A stretch of 64,000 nt of DNA from NCBI RefSeq assembly GCF_002252505.1, contig NZ_NNRL01000157.1:186001-250000 (forward strand), given 5' to 3'. The translations under genes were made by a program, and so were the position numbers. This stretch comes from Brucella grignonensis (GTDB taxonomy: Bacteria; Pseudomonadota; Alphaproteobacteria; Rhizobiales; Rhizobiaceae). The notes under the pieces were generated by a model. The model was given only the letters and a program-made list of their open reading frames with translations, made no database searches and was not told where the DNA came from. How positions within the stretch are numbered: the stretch's first letter is position 1; each line of letters opens with the position of its first letter. Below, one piece after another: positions 53,062-62,473 of this stretch.

Positions 53062-54891
53062 TTATTCCGCTGCTTCCGCTTGATGGGGCAACCGAAGCGG
53101 ATCCGCCTGCAAGTCCATTTCCAGATGCAATTGCCGCGTGAACAGACCATTATGGCCCAAGCCTTTGCCGATATGGATGACGGCGGCCTCCTTTAACGGA
53201 CCTGTCAGAATGGCATAAGCGCGCTTTCGCGCCTCTTCATCCATACCATCCAGCGTACCATCAATCACGATCCAGCTTGGGTTTTGCAGCACAAGCCGGG
53301 CCAGAGCGAGGCTCTGTTGTTCATCCTCGGTCAGCGTGCGATCCCATCGCAGGATACGGTCGATTTGCGGTGTCAGCCGCTCCAATCCTGCGAGTTTCAA
53401 CACGTCCGCCACCTGATTTTTTGAGAAATCAGCGGCATTCAAAGGATAGACCACCGCATCATGGAGATTGCCGGGCGGGATATAGGGCGCATGCGGAATG
53501 AACACCACACGATCTCCAGCAGGCAATCCGATCCGCCCGCTCCCCCAAGGCCACAAGCCACCAAGCGCGCGGAAAAACCGGCTCCGTTCGGTTTCCGTCG
53601 CGCCAGTCACAAACAGGCGTTCACCGGGGTTGATGCTGGCGTGCGTCTCAACCAGATTGAGGCACCCATCAGGCACAGCAATAGACAGGGCATCGATCGT
53701 CAGCCGCTCGTCCTCGTTTGTTTCCAGAACTATCTGGCGATCGATGTGACCAATTTCATCCATGCGCAATATCGCTTGTCGAAAGCTCGCCACGCGCAGC
53801 AGCGTTGCGCGCCAATCGGCAATCGCGCCAAAATTATCGACAAACCAGCGCAGCGAATTATGAACCTGCGTGAAAGCGCCGACGGCCATCATCAAACCGC
53901 CAAATGTCAGCCCGCCCGAAAAATAGACCGGCGCCGCAACAAGGATCGGGGCGACAATGGTGAACCAGCCATAGCCGGCCGTGACCCATGTCAGATTGGT
54001 CGTCGCAATGACAATGCGCTTGATAGCAACCAGCACTGCGTCAAGATCAATATCCAGCCTGCGGCGTTCATCAGCCTCACCACGTGCCAGTGTGACAGCA
54101 TCGATGTGCTCATTCACCCGCATTAATGAGAAGCGGAAGTCAGCCTCCCGCGCGTAACGGTTGGCATTGTGATTAACAAGGCTGCGGCCGACAAACCATG
54201 ACAGCAGCGACGCCGAACCCGCATAAAAAACCGCCGCCCAAACCATATAGCCCGGTATGGAAAAGCTATACCCCCAAAGGTGAAATACAAAGCCACTCGA
54301 CAGGGACCACAGGACGCCAACGAAGCTGACGAGAATGACTGTGGATTGCAGCAGATTAATGCCCAGATCGCTCGTGGTCTCGGCAAGATGGCGTGCGTCC
54401 TCATGCAGTCGTTGATCCGGATTGATGCCAATTTCGCCAGCCTTCGCAAGACGGAACGCTCGCCTCGGCTGCAACCATTCACCCACCAGATCGCGCGCCA
54501 GCCCTTCTCGCAGCTTCAGTTTGAACATCTGATTCAGCCAGGTTTGCGACACATTCAGAAGAAGGACCGATCCGGCGATAACAAAAAAGATCAGAAGTTG
54601 ATGAAAGAAGTCGCCCAAATTGCGATCGGACAAAGCATTATAGAACGGTACGTTCCAGCGATTGATTGCAACCTGCCCCACGGCGATCAAAACAATCAGA
54701 ACGAAGATACCAGTTCCCAGCGCAATCAACTGATTGCGAACCGGCGATACCCAGAAGGCGCTCATCATCATGCGTGCTTGCGAAAAGAGATCGCTGCCGT
54801 CCTGCGTGCCACGATCAGCTTTCTGATTAGCGCTATCGCGCCCCTGCGGCTTTTCCTGCTTTGACTTCGACACCAAGTCTTTCCTCATCAA
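53062..54891 (-). CDS. SbmA/BacA-type ABC membrane protein with degenerate ATPase domain
   Basis: 609 residues. Residues 1-380: an ABC_membrane_2 (SbmA_BacA/YddA) domain with about six helices, including NRWNVPFYNALSDRNLGDFF and DQRLHEDARHLAETTSDLGI. Residues 390-600: an ABC ATPase fold in which every catalytic motif is altered. Walker A is G-A-T-E-T-E-R-S (no GK), Q-loop IPHAPYIPPG (His for Gln), signature LTEDEQQ (no SGG/SLG), Walker B IVIDGTLDGMD (no catalytic Glu), H-switch IHIGKG (no His). No frameshift breaks it, so it is probably a working protein that does not hydrolyse ATP, or hydrolyses it poorly. BacA-like proteins import peptides using the proton gradient. Confidence 0.88.
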   Translation of the reverse strand: MMRKDLVSKSKQEKPQGRDSANQKADRGTQDGSDLFSQARMMMSAFWVSPVRNQLIALGTGIFVLIVLIAVGQVAINRWNVPFYNALSDRNLGDFFHQLLIFFVIAGSVLLLNVSQTWLNQMFKLKLREGLARDLVGEWLQPRRAFRLAKAGEIGINPDQRLHEDARHLAETTSDLGINLLQSTVILVSFVGVLWSLSSGFVFHLWGYSFSIPGYMVWAAVFYAGSASLLSWFVGRSLVNHNANRYAREADFRFSLMRVNEHIDAVTLARGEADERRRLDIDLDAVLVAIKRIVIATTNLTWVTAGYGWFTIVAPILVAAPVYFSGGLTFGGLMMAVGAFTQVHNSLRWFVDNFGAIADWRATLLRVASFRQAILRMDEIGHIDRQIVLETNEDERLTIDALSIAVPDGCLNLVETHASINPGERLFVTGATETERSRFFRALGGLWPWGSGRIGLPAGDRVVFIPHAPYIPPGNLHDAVVYPLNAADFSKNQVADVLKLAGLERLTPQIDRILRWDRTLTEDEQQSLALARLVLQNPSWIVIDGTLDGMDEEARKRAYAILTGPLKEAAVIHIGKGLGHNGLFTRQLHLEMDLQADPLRLPHQAEAAE

Positions 54892-55052
54892 AATCGTTTG
54901 TGGCAGATGTGAAACGTTGCGGAAAAAATCCAGCTTTTATCGCGTTGTTCTTAACCAATTCCGATTGCGCTCTATAGCAATATTTTGGAACTTTTGCGTG
55001 AGCCCTGATCCTGTCACGATAGTACAAAGTGTAGATTGCGCGAAGGCTTCCA

Positions 55053-55493
55053 ATGACTGCATTGACCAAAGCAATTGATAAAGTTCTGATTTACGCCACA
55101 TGGAACGACAAGCTTCTGGTCTTCAGCGAGCCGGAAAATCCAGACATGCCGCTTCAGGTTCCGGGTGGAACGGTCGATGAGGGCGAAGCAATCCAAGCTG
55201 CAGCCTATCGCGAGTTTCACGAAGAGACCGGCATCCTCAAAACCTCCGGCATGCGTAGTCTTGAAAGCGTGACCTACGAATATATCGAGCCTACCCACAC
55301 AGAGACACATCGTCGTCACTGCTTTCATCTGCCGTTGGATGGCAAATTTTCCGATCAATAGCACCACTATGAAATGGTTCCCTGTGACGGAAACAAACCA
55401 ATTCTTTTCAAATTGTTCTGGCTGCCTTTGATAGAAGCAAGTGCACGCATTGGCCTGGGAATGGGGAAAAGCATTACAAAAATAGGCCTTTAG
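55053..55493 (+). pseudogene. NUDIX hydrolase gene interrupted by an in-frame TAG
   Basis: The frame starts MTALTKAIDKVLIYATWNDK and carries a complete Nudix box (GGTVDEGEAIQAAAYREFHEETGI split here as GGTVDEGEAI and REFHEETGI). It stops after 102 residues at TAG (55359-55361). The same frame continues as HHYEMVPCDGNKPILFKLFW, then LPLIEASARIGLGMGKSI, to a second TAG at 55491-55493. The continuation looks like the C-terminal half of the family, in which a Trp often stands at the stop position, so a TGG-to-TAG change is likely. A sequencing error or strain-specific decay are alternatives. Confidence 0.75.
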
Positions 55494-55685
55494 AGATAGC
55501 ACAGCCTGTCTTGTGTTGGTCAAATTTGTCGCATATAGTCTTGTCATCGATTTTTCGGTCAAGTGACTTTGCGACCCGCCCGGCCTGCCGTGCTTCCTGA
55601 CGATCTCCTGTCCATAAATTCGATTCACAGGGACGTGTGCGAAGCATACGGACTAACGACTACTAATGTTACAAAGGAATTTCCC

Positions 55686-55895
55686 ATGGCTACGGGAACA
55701 GTTAAGTGGTTCAACACGACCAAGGGCTTCGGCTTCATTCAGCCTGATCAGGGCGGCACGGACGTATTCGTCCACATTTCCGCTGTTCAGCGCGCTGGTC
55801 TGGCCACGCTTGATGAAGGCCAGAAGGTTTCGTACGAAATCGTACAGGACCGTCGTTCGGGCCGTTCGTCTGCCGACAACCTCGTCGCAGCGTAA
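55686..55895 (+). CDS. Cold-shock domain protein (CspA family)
   Basis: 69 residues. Single cold-shock OB fold with RNP1 KGFGFIQP and RNP2 [27 protein letters not shown] is typical of rhizobial Csp proteins. AAGGAATTT precedes the ATG and a ~190-nt leader upstream may carry cold-responsive structure. Binds single-stranded RNA/DNA as an RNA chaperone. A terminator follows. Confidence 0.97.
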   Translation: MATGTVKWFNTTKGFGFIQPDQGGTDVFVHISAVQRAGLATLDEGQKVSYEIVQDRRSGRSSADNLVAA

Positions 55896-55916
55896 TTTTT
55901 GCCGATTAGGCAAACG

Positions 55917-55943
55917 AAAGGCGGGGCAATACCCCGCCTTTTT
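55917..55943 (+). terminator. Terminator after csp gene
   Basis: AAAGGCGGGG-CAATA-CCCCGCCTTT then TTC; strong GC stem. Confidence 0.9.
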
Positions 55944-56014
55944 CTTTATCAGGAATATTTCGCGGATAAGCGGGAACCGGCTTTCCGATAGTGATATGCG
56001 CAATAAAATTTTGA

Positions 56015-56626
56015 TCAAGGCAACCAGTCCAGCGAGACGTGGCCCTCATCCGCAGCCACACGAGCAAGCCACGCATTGACCGCCGGATAGTGCTCCATGT
56101 TGAAGCCGCCCCGATGGGCCTCATGCGTATAAGCATAAAGAGCAATATCAGCCACCGTCAGACTATCACCAACCAGAAAAGGTGTCTTTTTCAGCTGCTC
56201 TTCCATGACACCAAGCGCCTTGTCGCCACCCACAAGCGTCGATGCAAGACGTTCAGGCGTCGCATCACGTGCACGCTCCGGATAGACCATCAAGGCACGA
56301 CGCACAGCGATATAGGGCTCATGACTATATTGCTCGAAGAACAGCCATTGATAAACAAGCGCCCGTTCATAGGCGTCTTTCGGCAGATAGCGCGTATTCT
56401 CGGCCAGGTAGAGAAGCATCGCATTCGATTCGGCAATGAACCGGCCATCATCAAGTTCCAGCAGAGGAACTTTACCATTCGGATTTTTCGCCAGATATTC
56501 GGGCGTTCGCGTCGAACCGTCGAGCGAAGAAACAGTGACGTGCTTAAACGTCTTTCCCAGTTTGGCGAGCAAAAGCCGGGGCTTATAGCAGTTTCCGGAA
56601 TCAGGCTGTGAATAGATTGTGAGCAT
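56015..56626 (-). CDS. Glutathione S-transferase family protein
   Basis: 203 residues. N-terminal thioredoxin fold (MLTIYSQPDSGNCYKPRLLL, NPNGKVPLLELDDGRFIAES with the Ser that binds glutathione's gamma-glutamyl group) and helical C-terminal domain (PFLVGDSLTVADIALYAYTH). AGGAGAAGCGG precedes the ATG at 56626. Substrate unknown; a beta- or nu-type GST is possible. Confidence 0.92.
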   Translation of the reverse strand: MLTIYSQPDSGNCYKPRLLLAKLGKTFKHVTVSSLDGSTRTPEYLAKNPNGKVPLLELDDGRFIAESNAMLLYLAENTRYLPKDAYERALVYQWLFFEQYSHEPYIAVRRALMVYPERARDATPERLASTLVGGDKALGVMEEQLKKTPFLVGDSLTVADIALYAYTHEAHRGGFNMEHYPAVNAWLARVAADEGHVSLDWLP

Positions 56627-56852
56627 CCGCTTCTCCTGTACCGGTATAACATGTCCATCAGAGCGAAAACTGTCCAATCAGTTTCATTGAAACAATATGT
56701 TCGCGGCATTGATGGATCAGAACTTTTGAGCAACACATTCTCGCGAGAAACCGGAATTTCTAGCGAAACTGCAAAGCTTTTGTTGCGATTCGTGCGCCAA
56801 TGCGACATAGAAAGTCCGCAAAACCGGACCGCGCCCGGTGCCGGTTATCTGA

Positions 56853-58079
<1,227 letters not shown>

Positions 58080-58102
58080 ACAGCTCAGACATTGAATGAC
58101 GA

Positions 58103-58124
58103 AGGGGCCGAAAGGCCCCTTTTT
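58103..58124 (+). terminator. Terminator after aspartate aminotransferase gene
   Basis: AGGGGCC-GAAA-GGCCCCT hairpin with GNRA loop and TTTTT tail. Confidence 0.92.
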
Positions 58125-58167
58125 CGTTTCTGCATTTCTGAGAAAAAGAGGCGGCTTGGCAAAAAGC

Positions 58168-58284
58168 CAAAAAAAAAGCCAGACAAATGTCTGGCTTTGA
58201 GTTTTGAAGGTGCCTTTGAGGCAAACCTCCAGAGGGGAACACTCAGCCTGCGCAAATGGGAGGAGGAAACGCAGCGCTGAGATG
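58168..58284 (-). ncRNA. Candidate small RNA with CCTCCTCCC loop (alpha-r14/cuckoo-like)
   Basis: Minus strand. Promoter TTGCAA (58313-58318) and CATATA (58290-58295) with a 17-bp spacer. Transcript from ~58284: stem CTCAGCGCTGCG / CGCAGGCTGAG (58270-58281 with 58242-58252) enclosing a 17-nt loop that contains CCTCCTCCC (58258-58266), an anti-Shine-Dalgarno motif. A middle section CCCCTCTGGAGGTTTGCC follows, then a perfect terminator AGCCAGAC-ATTT-GTCTGGCT with nine T (58169-58177). Length ~117 nt. Same layout as the alpha-r14/cuckoo sRNAs of Rhizobiales, which bind ribosome sites of mRNAs. The interval 58080-58661 otherwise holds only the Pho array. Confidence 0.72.
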
Positions 58285-58521
58285 ATCCTTATATGCCTCG
58301 TGCTCATTGTTTTTGCAATGCAACTTTATAGCAATACAGCTATGCGTTTTATGCATAGCTCGAAAATCAGAAAAACACTAATAATTTCAACCCACTAAAC
58401 ATATTTCACTGAACCAAAATTCTATATCAGCGATATAAAAACAGCCTAAACCGCAGGCAAACGCAAGCTCGCCTTGCCTGTAAAAACAGCAAATCACTTC
58501 CTTCTGCAACATTCATGGGGG

Positions 58522-58561
58522 CTGTCATTAAACTATCACCGCGTTGCATCGAACCTGTCAC
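58522..58561 (+). promoter_or_regulatory. Pho box array upstream of phosphodiesterase-ABC operon
   Basis: CTGTCAT-TAAA-CTATCAC (58522-58539), then CTGTCAC at 58555-58561, in phase with the 11-bp period (two periods further). First and last half-sites match 7/7 and 6/7. It lies ~100 bp before the TTG start of the metallophosphoesterase gene. Confidence 0.75.
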
Positions 58562-58661
58562 AGAAGAGGCATAGAAGCCCTCACCAGGCCGCAGCTATCC
58601 CCGATGAATGCCCAAAATGGCACGCGCTGCGCGCACCCCTTACTTATGAAGGAGCGCCATC

Positions 58662-59507
58662 TTGCGGATCGTTCAGATTACAGATACCCACCTCAGCCCT
58701 ATCAAGCCGCACTTCAATCGCAACTGGGAGCCGCTGGTTGCCTGGATCGATCAGCAAAAGCCCGATCTCGTCATTCACACCGGTGACCTGACCGTCGATG
58801 GCGCAGACGTAGAGGCTGACCTTCTGTTCTGCCGCACCTGCCTGAACGAGCTTCCGGCGCGTGTTCTCAGTCTTCCGGGCAATCACGATATCGGCCATCT
58901 TCCCGAGAGCCACCAGCCGGTCAATCCGCAGCGCCTGATGCGCTGGCGTCGTCATATCGGTCCGGACCGCTGGGCGGAAAATTTCGGCAACTGGCGCATC
59001 ATCGGCCTCAACAGTCTCGTCATCGGCTCCGGTGAAGCCGAAGAAGCAGAACAGTTCCAGTGGCTCGAAGACGAATTGAAGAACAGCGATGGCAAGCCCG
59101 TCGCCGTCTTCGCCCACAAGCCGCTCTTCGTGGACGATCCGGATGAAGGCGACAGCGGCTACTGGGGCATTCGCCCTGCCCCGCGCCAACGTCTTTATGA
59201 TCTCTTCGCTCAGTATAACGTGCAGCTTCATGCCAGCGGCCACCTGCACCGGGCCTGGTCGGGCGCCGCCTTCGGCACGAACTATATCTGGGCGCCTGCC
59301 GCTGCCTTCATCGTTGGGCCAATGGAACGCGATCTCCCTGGCGAGCGCATTCTCGGGGCCGCCATTCACGATCTCGATGAAGTCGCCACAAGCAGCATCG
59401 TCCGCATCGATGAGCTAACGCCCTATGTCATCGATGACGTGGTGCATGAAGTCTATCCGCACCATGCTGGTGACGGCGAGAAAGTCGCTGAGGAGGCAAG
59501 CCAGTGA
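58662..59507 (+). CDS. Metallophosphoesterase (phosphodiesterase) of an ABC-importer operon
   Basis: 281 residues. All calcineurin-like motifs: D-x-H in QITDTHLSP, GD in HTGDLTVDG, GNHD in LPGNHDIGHL, H in VFAHKPLF, and GHLH in HASGHLHRAW. No signal peptide, so it works in the cytoplasm on an imported substrate or on membrane lipids. Closest in form to GpdQ-type glycerophosphodiesterases; PlcP-like phospholipase C is an alternative. TTG start at 58662 with AAGGAG 7 nt upstream. It overlaps the ABC ATPase gene by 4 bp (GTGA) and heads a five-gene operon. Confidence 0.88.
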   Translation: MRIVQITDTHLSPIKPHFNRNWEPLVAWIDQQKPDLVIHTGDLTVDGADVEADLLFCRTCLNELPARVLSLPGNHDIGHLPESHQPVNPQRLMRWRRHIGPDRWAENFGNWRIIGLNSLVIGSGEAEEAEQFQWLEDELKNSDGKPVAVFAHKPLFVDDPDEGDSGYWGIRPAPRQRLYDLFAQYNVQLHASGHLHRAWSGAAFGTNYIWAPAAAFIVGPMERDLPGERILGAAIHDLDEVATSSIVRIDELTPYVIDDVVHEVYPHHAGDGEKVAEEASQ

Positions 59508-60682
59508 GCACGCTCGTCCTTCGCGACATCGGCAAATCCTACGGGGGCAATCGTATTCTCGATGGCATTTCCATCGAAGCAGCAGAAGGCGAATTCATAG
59601 CCCTCGTTGGCCCGTCGGGCTGCGGCAAGAGCACATTGCTGCGTATTCTGGCCGGTCTCGACCATGCGGACGAAGGAAGCGTGGAGTTGGCAGGACGTAA
59701 CATAACGGGCGCTCACCCTGCCGACCGCAACATCGCCATGGTGTTCCAGTCCTACGCGCTCTATCCCCACCTGACGACAGCGCAGAACATCGCGGTGCCG
59801 CTTGCAATGCGTGATCTGACCGCCGTGGAACGCCTGCCAATGATCGGCACTTTCGTTCCCGGCCAGCGCAGGAAGCGCGCCGCCATCCAGAAGCAGGTCA
59901 GGGCAACCGCAACAAGCCTCAAGATCGACCATCTGCTCGACCGCAAGCCGGGCCAGATGTCCGGCGGCCAGCGCCAGCGCGTGGCCCTTGCCCGCGCGCT
60001 CGTCCGCCAGCCCGGTGCATTCCTGATGGATGAACCACTGTCGAACCTCGATGCCAATCTGCGTGTTCACACCCGTGCGGAAATCGTCGAATTGCATCGC
60101 CGCGCCGGTGTCCCGACTATCTATGTGACCCACGATCAGGCCGAAGCGCTCAGCATGGCCGACCGTGTTGCAGTGATGATGGGCGGTAAACTGCTGCAGA
60201 TCGACACGCCAACCGCAATCTATAACGATCCGCGCCATATCGAGGTCGCACAGTTCATCGGCACGCCGCGCATCAATATTCTGGAAGCATTGGTCAGCGA
60301 TAACGGCATGGTGCATTTTGCCGGTCGCCCCATCCTGCAGGGCGTCGCCGCCCATTCCGGTACCAATATCCGCATCGGCATTCGTCCTGAGCATTTTCAG
60401 CTCAAGCCGCATGACAAGACAGGCATTGCGGGCACGGTATCGCGGATCGAATTTCTCGGTTCGGAAGTACTGGTCTATCTCAAGGCTCCCGGCGCCTCAC
60501 AAGATCTCACTGTGAAGCTCACACCCGAACAAGCCCGTGACATTGTCGTCGGCCTGCCGGTGGGCCTGCATTTCGATGCCAGCCACGCCCACCTCTTCGG
60601 AGAAGATGGTTTGCGCCTGCGCCAGCCCGCCGGGAACATCGTCAAACCTGCATCGCCGGCAAAGGCTGCCGCTCATGTCTGA
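59504..60682 (+). CDS. ABC importer ATP-binding protein, UgpC/MalK type
   Basis: 392 residues. Walker A LVGPSGCGKST, Q-loop MVFQSYALYPHLT, signature MSGGQRQRVALARAL, Walker B FLMDEPLSNLDA, H-loop YVTHDQAEA, and a C-terminal TOBE-type regulatory domain (GIRPEHFQL). A ~25-residue insertion after the Q-loop region (IGTFVPGQRRKRAAIQKQ) is unusual. GTG start at 59504 with GAGGAGG upstream. Powers the two permeases that follow; MalK-like subunits couple to sugar, polyol or glycerol-3-phosphate importers. Confidence 0.95.
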   Translation: MSTLVLRDIGKSYGGNRILDGISIEAAEGEFIALVGPSGCGKSTLLRILAGLDHADEGSVELAGRNITGAHPADRNIAMVFQSYALYPHLTTAQNIAVPLAMRDLTAVERLPMIGTFVPGQRRKRAAIQKQVRATATSLKIDHLLDRKPGQMSGGQRQRVALARALVRQPGAFLMDEPLSNLDANLRVHTRAEIVELHRRAGVPTIYVTHDQAEALSMADRVAVMMGGKLLQIDTPTAIYNDPRHIEVAQFIGTPRINILEALVSDNGMVHFAGRPILQGVAAHSGTNIRIGIRPEHFQLKPHDKTGIAGTVSRIEFLGSEVLVYLKAPGASQDLTVKLTPEQARDIVVGLPVGLHFDASHAHLFGEDGLRLRQPAGNIVKPASPAKAAAHV

Positions 60683-61607
60683 TTTTACGCTATCCGGCCC
60701 TGTGGCCACCAGCGCACGCACGGCGGCTGATGAAGCCCGCCGCCGCGAAGAACGTCTTGCGTGGAAACTCGCCTCCCCGGCGATTTTTCTGACTGTACTC
60801 CTCATCCTGCTGCCAACCGCTGCTGTGATCTTCTGGAGCCTGACCAATTTCGAGCTTGGCTATGACGGTTTCGAATTCATCGGGCTGGAAAACTATGCCG
60901 AACTCTTCAGCGACCGAACGTTTCTGGTCTCGCTGAAGAACACCGCCATCTATACCGCGATCGTGGCACCGGCCTCCGTCTTTCTCGGCCTCGGCGTGGC
61001 CCTCCTCATCGAAGGTGAAGTTCGCGGCAAATCCTTCTTCCGCACGGTCTATTTCCTGCCGGTCGCTTCGCTCCTCGTCGCCATGGCAACTGTCTGGCAA
61101 TATCTGCTGCATCCTACACTCGGCCCCGTCAACACCATGCTGGGCATGATCGGCATTGCCGGTCCTAATTGGCTTGGTTCCAGTGACACGGTTCTGACCA
61201 GCCTTGCGATGATCGGCGTATGGCAGAGCGTCGGCTTCAACATGGTGCTGTTTCTAGCCGGGCTCACCGCCATTCCGCGAGAGCTCTATTCGGCTGCCGA
61301 AGTGGACGGCGTGAAAAGCAGCTGGGAACGCTTCCGGCTGGTCACGTGGCCCCTGCTCGGACCCACCACGCTTTTCGTCACGACGATCAGCATCATCAAT
61401 GCCGTGAAGGTGTTTGAGACGGTCAAGACGCTGACCGAAGGCGGCCCGAACAAGGCATCGGAAGTCCTGCTCTGGACCATCTATCAGGAAGGCTTCGTCT
61501 ATCTGCGGGTCGGCTATGCCTCAGCAATGACGGTGATCTTTCTCGCGGTTCTCGTGATCCTGATGATGTTGCAGTTCCGCGTGCTGGACCGTCGCACCCA
61601 TTACTGA
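60675..61607 (+). CDS. ABC sugar-type permease (MalF/UgpA-like)
   Basis: 310 residues, six membrane helices, preceded by a ~35-residue charged N-terminus. The EAA loop is ELYSAAEVDGVKSSWERFRL. The ATG at 60675 overlaps the ATPase gene by 8 bp. The frame extends 46 codons upstream but only inside the ATPase gene. Forms the transmembrane channel with the next gene product. Confidence 0.94.
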   Translation: MSDFTLSGPVATSARTAADEARRREERLAWKLASPAIFLTVLLILLPTAAVIFWSLTNFELGYDGFEFIGLENYAELFSDRTFLVSLKNTAIYTAIVAPASVFLGLGVALLIEGEVRGKSFFRTVYFLPVASLLVAMATVWQYLLHPTLGPVNTMLGMIGIAGPNWLGSSDTVLTSLAMIGVWQSVGFNMVLFLAGLTAIPRELYSAAEVDGVKSSWERFRLVTWPLLGPTTLFVTTISIINAVKVFETVKTLTEGGPNKASEVLLWTIYQEGFVYLRVGYASAMTVIFLAVLVILMMLQFRVLDRRTHY

Positions 61608-61617
61608 GGAAACCCGG

Positions 61618-62439
61618 ATGACATTGGCTCGTTCTTTCCGTCTTGGCATTCTTTCACTGGGTGCCCTGCTTTTTCTCGCGCCCTATATCTTCATGCTGTC
61701 GACGGCAGCAAAATCGCAGCAGGATATTTTCTCGTCCTCCCTGTCGCTGATCCCGCACAACTGGGCACTCCTGGATAATCTTGCCAAGGCATTCAGCCGT
61801 GTGCCGATGGGGCTTTTGCTGTTCAACGGCATAGTCGTCTGCGCGCTCATTCTGGTCATTCAGGTCGTGATCGCCATTCCCTGCGCCTATGCCATGGCAA
61901 AGCTCAATTTCCGCGGCCAGCGTACTATGATGATGATGGTCATGCTCGGCCTGCTCGTGCCGATCCATGCCACCGCATTGCCCTTCTACGTAGGTTTCAA
62001 TCAGCTCGGCGTGCTCAACAGCTATTTTGCTCTCAGTGCTCCGTTCTTCATCTCGGTCTTCGGCATATTCCTGTTTCTGCAATTCTTCCGCGCCATGCCG
62101 GATGATCTCATCAGCGCCGCGCGTCTCGACGGCATGTCAGAGGCAGGCATCGTCATGCGGGTGATCGTACCCAATGCCTGGCCCGCCATCACCGCCTTCT
62201 CGATCTTCTCGGTAGTTGCGCACTGGAACGATCTGTTCTGGCCGCTGATCGTTATCAACGGCATGGAGCGCGCCACGCCGCCATTGGGTCTCCTCTATTT
62301 CCGCGCTGCGGAAGCAGGCGACGATTACGGGGCATTGATGGCGGCAACCCTCATCATCACGCTGCCGCTGCTGCTTGCGTTTCTTGCCGCCCAACGCCGC
62401 TTCATCGAAGGCATCACCCTCACCGGCCTCAAGGGCTGA
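61618..62439 (+). CDS. ABC sugar-type permease (MalG/UgpE-like)
   Basis: 273 residues with six membrane helices. EAA loop: LISAARLDGMSEAGIVMRVI followed by VPNAWPAI. N-terminal SLGALLFLAPYIFMLSTAAK and C-terminal LLAFLAAQRRFIEGITLTGLKG-type end are typical of the CUT1 family. Starts 10 bp after the first permease gene. Confidence 0.94.
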   Translation: MTLARSFRLGILSLGALLFLAPYIFMLSTAAKSQQDIFSSSLSLIPHNWALLDNLAKAFSRVPMGLLLFNGIVVCALILVIQVVIAIPCAYAMAKLNFRGQRTMMMMVMLGLLVPIHATALPFYVGFNQLGVLNSYFALSAPFFISVFGIFLFLQFFRAMPDDLISAARLDGMSEAGIVMRVIVPNAWPAITAFSIFSVVAHWNDLFWPLIVINGMERATPPLGLLYFRAAEAGDDYGALMAATLIITLPLLLAFLAAQRRFIEGITLTGLKG

Positions 62440-62473
62440 ATTCTTCCCTCCCATCCTCCACAGGAGTTCAAAC

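Noticed and set aside
54949-55628. Minus-strand 204-residue frame opposite the NUDIX and csp leader region
   Set aside because: Shadow of the NUDIX frame; no family likeness.
58282-58398. Plus-strand frame for a 38-residue hydrophobic peptide starting MILICLVLIVFAM
   Set aside because: The AGGAGG upstream is too far from the ATG, and the region is better explained as promoter and 5' end of the minus-strand small RNA.
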